In this document: positions 29,034 through 32,566 of the stretch, one piece after another
How positions within the stretch are numbered: position 1 is the first letter of the stretch
Layout: every line of letters begins with the position of its first letter
Source: Nanobdellota archaeon
GTDB taxonomy: Archaea > Nanobdellota > Nanobdellia > Pacearchaeales > GW2011-AR1
Assembly: GCA_022563455.1 (NCBI GenBank)
Contig: JADFNI010000005.1
Location: 1-32,566, forward strand
Direction of reading: 5' to 3'
DNA length: 32,566 nt
Translations under genes and position numbers: made by a program
Notes under the pieces: model-generated
What the model was told of the DNA's origin: nothing
Seen by the model: the letters and a program-made list of their open reading frames with translations, nothing else
Database searches by the model: none

Positions 29034-29918
29034 TTAGGAGTATTTCTTATATTCATCTAAATACCTTCTAAAAAACCATTGAACAAAGATATTATCGTCA
29101 TTTTTTAAATTTGACCTTTCTAAGGCATTATAATATGCATTTCTTTTAGTATAGGGGATGTCTAATAATGGAAAGTCATTGTCCTTTAATACAAAATTCA
29201 TCATAAGCCTTGAGATTCTCCCATTACCATCTCCAAAGGGATGAATAGTAACAAATTTTAAATGGACTAGTGCAGACAATTCCACTGGGTGAATAGTTTT
29301 TTTATTCTTAACGTACCAATCGAAGAATTCTCTCAGTAAGGTATCTAGCTCTAGGTGCATTGGAGGCTTAAATTTTGATCTAGCAATAGCTATATCAAAA
29401 TCTCTTACTTTTCCAGCTATGTCTGGTTTAGTTTCTTTTAGAAGATCCTTATGCCATTTGAGTACTGGTTTAAAGCTGAGGTTTTTTTTATAATCCATCA
29501 TTTCAAAAAATATTTTTTCATGAGCTTCTGCTTCCTTTACATCTCCTAAGGGTTTAGATGAGGGAGTTATATTGTCTTCCAATAAATTGGCAGTTTCTTT
29601 AAGTGTTAATGTAGATCCTTCAATTCTCTGAGTGTTATACGTAAATTTAATCGCAAAATTTTCTTTAGATTTCTCTTTTGCAGAGCTAGGCATCTTTTTG
29701 TATTCAACATTAAAATTTTTCTTTATTAGATCTATGCTTTTTAAAAATTTTTCTGCATAAAATTCTTGCATAAAATTCTTTTTCTTTTCTTCAATATCTT
29801 TTGGGACCAGACCTCCCAAGTAAGTTCTTTTCTTCTTTATCTTCTTCCCATCCCTATAACTGTGGGCTAGATAAAAGTATTTTTTCTCTCCCTTAATCTG
29901 TTTTTCTATTTCTACCAT
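29034..29918 (-). CDS. Second Fic-domain protein
   Basis: The complete Fic catalytic motif HPFGDGNGRISR starts at His226. The inhibitory motif TQRIEG is at residues 96-101, class II. The N-terminus (KGEKKYFYLAHSYRDGKKIK, then KKRTYLGG) is clearly related to that of the first Fic gene, so they are paralogues that diverged widely in the middle. The flap is FDIAIARSKFKPPMHLE. It probably adds AMP to a target protein. The start is ATG 29918; the promoter has the same TGTAGACA boxes as the other Fic gene. Confidence 0.88.
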   Translation of the reverse strand: MVEIEKQIKGEKKYFYLAHSYRDGKKIKKKRTYLGGLVPKDIEEKKKNFMQEFYAEKFLKSIDLIKKNFNVEYKKMPSSAKEKSKENFAIKFTYNTQRIEGSTLTLKETANLLEDNITPSSKPLGDVKEAEAHEKIFFEMMDYKKNLSFKPVLKWHKDLLKETKPDIAGKVRDFDIAIARSKFKPPMHLELDTLLREFFDWYVKNKKTIHPVELSALVHLKFVTIHPFGDGNGRISRLMMNFVLKDNDFPLLDIPYTKRNAYYNALERSNLKNDDNIFVQWFFRRYLDEYKKYS

Positions 29919-29925
29919 TGGATAT

Positions 29926-29979
29926 CTTATGTCTACATATTTATAAATCTTTCGTTTATCTAATAAATGTAGACATAAG
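29926..29979 (-). promoter_or_regulatory. Promoter of the second Fic gene with 13-bp inverted operator repeat
   Basis: CTTATGTCTACAT (29926-29938) and ATGTAGACATAAG (29967-29979) are perfect inverted repeats around the TATA box TATTTATAAATC (29938-29949). The proximal copy ends 7 nt from the ATG (29918). The second half also faces the plus-strand pilin gene but is 160 nt from its start. Confidence 0.65.
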
Positions 29980-30107
29980 GATAAATAGGAGTGGTGAAGA
30001 TACCTAAAGTTAATATAATATAATTAAAGAAATTAATAGGTCTGTTTCTTCACAAATTAAAAATTAAAAGAAATGCAACAATTATAATAGAATAATATTG
30101 GGATTAT

Positions 30108-30123
30108 AATAAACCTTATATAT
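30108..30123 (+). promoter_or_regulatory. TATA-box promoter of the first pilin-LamG gene
   Basis: AATAAACCTTATATAT stands about 20 nt before the ATG. The same sequence, with one more A, is at 32086-32102 before the second copy. Confidence 0.6.
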
Positions 30124-30142
30124 CTATTTACAATAACATATC

Positions 30143-32053
30143 ATGAATAAAAGAGGAATTTCAGCAGTAGTTGCTACAGTTTTGATTATATTAATTACTA
30201 TCTCTTCCATTTCAATAGTATGGTTAATGATTATCCCAATAATTAAAGAAAATTTAGAGTTTAGTTCTCTTGAAAGAGGAGTTGTCATTGTGACATCTGG
30301 AGGATATACTGTTTATGATCCAGAAAGAAAAATTGCAGCGGTAAAAGTAAAGATGGAAGAAGATACTGTTGAAATTCCTTTTGTAGAAGTTATTTTTATG
30401 GTGGATGGAAATTCAATTAAATTTGTAAGAGATTTTAATCTTGAGATTAATGAAGATAAATTATTTTATTTCATCTTGAACAAAAAACCAGAAAGTGTTA
30501 GTGTTGCTCCTATTTTTCGAATTGGAAATAAAGAGAAAGTTGGTTCAATTTATAATAGTGTTCAATTGAAGAGCGGGGACTTAACTCCATCAGACATTGA
30601 ACTTTATGATGGGCTTGTTAGTTATTGGAGATTTGAAGGAGATGCGCTGGATACTGCAGGGAATAATAATGGAATATTAAACGGAGATGATGGAGAATTA
30701 ATTATAAACAGGGGAGCAGAAACCGGGACGAACGAGGGTTGGTGGGGCTTTGATGGAGCTACAAATGCTAATAAATATTCTGGAATTTATAGTTTTTATC
30801 AAGAAGGACCTAAGTTTCTTTTAAGTTCTGAATTTATCCCATTAGATTTAAACAAAGAATATCATTTGGAAGGGTGGTTTAAATCTTATGGAGTTGGAAA
30901 TAGCAGAATTTATTATGGTTTTGAGGCTTATGATATAAACAAGGTTTGGATTGAGTCTGTTGATGTAAATGTTGTTCCTAATTCAGAAACGACATTCTCT
31001 GAGGATTGTTCATCAGCAGACACATCATTTAGAATATTGGACGGATCTAATTGGGTTACAACTTATCATGCAAGAATCATATTTGATATTGATGATTCAG
31101 GTAATTTTGCTGACTTACCAAATAGAAATCAGAGCAACAGGCTTGGAATCTCAACAATTCCATCAATAATTACAGATTCTGGATTAGGTTATTGGGAGAT
31201 CACCCTTGGAGGGGGTCAAACAATTGGTAAAGATTGTGTATCTGGAGAAACAATAAGACAACATATTTCTGGTTCAGCACGAATTTATACTGCTGCCAGC
31301 TCTAAATTTGTTCCTCCGGCATGGACCTCTTATTCTGGAAATGTTAATGGAATAGCCCTAACTGGAATTCCTGCTAATAATTGGTGGGCTGGTACGAAAT
31401 ATTTTAAGATTATGGTTTTGGTGAATTATAAACAAACAGCAGATTATAAAATTTATGTTGATGATATATCTCTTAAAACTACTCCTCCCACTTATACTGG
31501 TCCTAAATGGATTGGAGGAATAAGTGGGCAGTCTGTGAGTTTTGATGGTGATAACGACTATATTGATTTTGGAAATAATATTGGGATTGTTGATACTGGA
31601 ACGACTGTTTCATTCTGGATGAATGCGAAGAGTTCTGAAAACAAAGATGGAATTGTATCTAAATCTGTTGGAGGGGCCATGAATGATTTTGTATATGTTG
31701 TTGGTTTTGCACAAGCAGGCTCAGCGAAAAAAATAGGATTGCATACGAGTAATTTTACTAATCAATATAATGATAACTGTTTGAGCACTAATGATATAGC
31801 ATATAATGAATGGATCCATGTTGTTATGACTTGGAATAAAAGTTATTGTGAACTTTATATAAATGGTGTTTTGGATATTTCAGAATTTACTGAGATTGGT
31901 ATGAATACTACTGTTTCTTATCCTACACAAATAGGAATTGGATTTGGAAATAATGGGAATCTTTTCGAGGGGGATGTTGATGAGGTAATGATATTTAATC
32001 GTATTATATCTGGTGGTGAAGTTGGAGAAATTTATAATTCACAATTTATTTAA
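30143..32053 (+). CDS. Pilin-like surface protein with LamG-type domain split by an inserted module
   Basis: The class III signal MNKRGISAVVATVLI is followed by the hydrophobic helix and a 120-residue pilin head (VVIVTSGGYTVYDPERKIAA to VSVAPIFRIGNKEKVG). From residue 157, GLVSYWRFEGDALDTAGNNN opens a LamG/concanavalin-like jelly roll, which resumes near 465 with SVSFDGDNDYIDFGNN and ends in the usual VDEVMIFNRIISGGEVGEIY. Between, about residues 188-455 form a separate beta-sandwich, carbohydrate-binding-like module (NKEYHLEGWFKSYGVGNSRI, YFKIMVLVNYKQTADYKIYV, DDISLKTT). It is probably a glycan- or protein-binding surface adhesin. A tandem copy starts at 32122. Confidence 0.8.
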   Translation: MNKRGISAVVATVLIILITISSISIVWLMIIPIIKENLEFSSLERGVVIVTSGGYTVYDPERKIAAVKVKMEEDTVEIPFVEVIFMVDGNSIKFVRDFNLEINEDKLFYFILNKKPESVSVAPIFRIGNKEKVGSIYNSVQLKSGDLTPSDIELYDGLVSYWRFEGDALDTAGNNNGILNGDDGELIINRGAETGTNEGWWGFDGATNANKYSGIYSFYQEGPKFLLSSEFIPLDLNKEYHLEGWFKSYGVGNSRIYYGFEAYDINKVWIESVDVNVVPNSETTFSEDCSSADTSFRILDGSNWVTTYHARIIFDIDDSGNFADLPNRNQSNRLGISTIPSIITDSGLGYWEITLGGGQTIGKDCVSGETIRQHISGSARIYTAASSKFVPPAWTSYSGNVNGIALTGIPANNWWAGTKYFKIMVLVNYKQTADYKIYVDDISLKTTPPTYTGPKWIGGISGQSVSFDGDNDYIDFGNNIGIVDTGTTVSFWMNAKSSENKDGIVSKSVGGAMNDFVYVVGFAQAGSAKKIGLHTSNFTNQYNDNCLSTNDIAYNEWIHVVMTWNKSYCELYINGVLDISEFTEIGMNTTVSYPTQIGIGFGNNGNLFEGDVDEVMIFNRIISGGEVGEIYNSQFI

Positions 32054-32085
32054 TATTATAATATTGATAAGTCTATAAACATTTT

Positions 32086-32102
32086 AATAAACCTTATATA
32101 TA
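32086..32102 (+). promoter_or_regulatory. TATA-box promoter of the second pilin-LamG gene
   Basis: AATAAACCTTATATATA copies the promoter at 30108-30123 with the same distance to the ATG, so the duplication includes the promoter. Confidence 0.6.
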
Positions 32103-32121
32103 CATTTACAATTAACATATT

Positions 32122-32566
32122 ATGAATAAAAGGGGAATTTCAGCAGTAGTTGCTACAGTTTTGATTATATTAATTACTATCTCTTCCATTTCAATAGTAT
32201 GGTTAATGATTATGCCACTAATTCGAGAAAATTTAGAGTTTAATTCTATTGAAAGAGGAGTTGTCATTGTGACATCTGGAGGATATACTGTTTATGATCC
32301 GGAAAGAAAAATTGCAGCGGTAAAAGTAAAGATGGAAGAAGATACTGTTGAAATTCCTTTTGTAGAAGTTATTTTTATGGTGGATGGAAACTCTATTAAA
32401 TTTGTAAGAGATTTTAATCTTGAGATTAATGAAGATATTTTATTTTATTTCATCTTGAACAAAAAACCAGAAAGTGTTAGTGTTGCTCCTATTTTTCGAA
32501 TTGGAAATAAAGAGAAAGTTGGTTCAATTTATAATAGTGTTCAATTGAAGAGCGGGGACTTAACTC
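32122..32566 (+). CDS. Pilin-like surface protein, tandem copy (3' end outside window)
   Basis: The first 148 codons are almost identical to those of 30143-32053: MNKRGISAVVATVLI, then PLIRENLEFNSIERG where the first gene has PIIKENLEFSSLERG. The last bases of the window match the first copy through the end of the pilin head. It must continue to a binding domain that is not visible. The strong DNA identity in the head points to a recent duplication or gene conversion. Confidence 0.85.
   Translation, partial: MNKRGISAVVATVLIILITISSISIVWLMIMPLIRENLEFNSIERGVVIVTSGGYTVYDPERKIAAVKVKMEEDTVEIPFVEVIFMVDGNSIKFVRDFNLEINEDILFYFILNKKPESVSVAPIFRIGNKEKVGSIYNSVQLKSGDLT

Overview
The window looks like an archaeal contig, most likely from a DPANN lineage close to Pacearchaeota, Woesearchaeota or Nanoarchaeota. 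The DNA is A+T-rich. Many genes have an archaeal TATA box about 20-30 nt before the ATG and little or no leader. There are archaeal type IV pilin-like proteins with a KRG/ISAVVATV processing region. The one tRNA is a tRNA-Tyr with the C1-G72 pair found in archaea. The phylum is an inference from gene style, not from a marker gene.

Layout. 1-5.9 kb: a GNAT tail and a broken zinc-ribbon gene on the plus strand, then a minus-strand run of small accessory enzymes (nucleotidyltransferase, GNAT, J-domain protein, VOC protein, APH-like kinase, DUF488) ending in a 5'-truncated tandem-repeat protein. 6.2-10.8 kb: two secreted or surface proteins with pilin-like N-termini, one carrying a fibrinogen-like domain and one a beta-helix, Cys-rich and dockerin-like tail, plus tRNA-Tyr and a small membrane protein with a broken second copy. 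11-14 kb: a circularly permuted GTPase, a YHS/MauE-type membrane protein with a 49-residue partner, a zinc-finger/TM/DUF3105 protein and Pcm. 14-15.7 kb: a minus-strand three-gene operon (TIGR04255 family, a small linker protein, a QDCDLE protein) of unknown function. 16-19.5 kb: a second tandem-repeat protein, small ORFs, an M64-like metallopeptidase and two membrane proteins. 20-23 kb: overlapping guaB-purA. 23-25 kb: an AbrB/RelE-type toxin-antitoxin pair and the first Fic gene. 25-28.4 kb: a matrixin-like protease, a CuA-like cupredoxin, DoxX and an aldehyde dehydrogenase. 28.4-32.6 kb: a hypothetical gene, the second Fic gene and a tandem pair of pilin-LamG genes, the last cut by the window edge.

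The least explained signal lies between the genes. Short palindromic elements recur on both strands, many around a core like ACGCCCCAACCGG. Two of them share a 16-nt centre and have arms that differ by a compensating base-pair change (CTAAC/GTTAG against CCAAC/GTTGG). Several sit where genes are cut or degraded. They recall integron attC sites or a non-autonomous palindromic repeat, but no integrase is present here. Separate regulatory signals are TGTAGACA boxes flanking the TATA boxes of both Fic genes, and a 23-nt promoter module (22/23 identical) at exactly the same distance from two unrelated start codons.

Surface proteins (pilin fusions, secreted proteases), Fic enzymes and a toxin-antitoxin pair suit a cell that attaches to other cells, while guaB-purA implies handling of IMP into both GMP and AMP branches. 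These are inferences. No rRNA genes, CRISPR array, transposase or integrase was seen.
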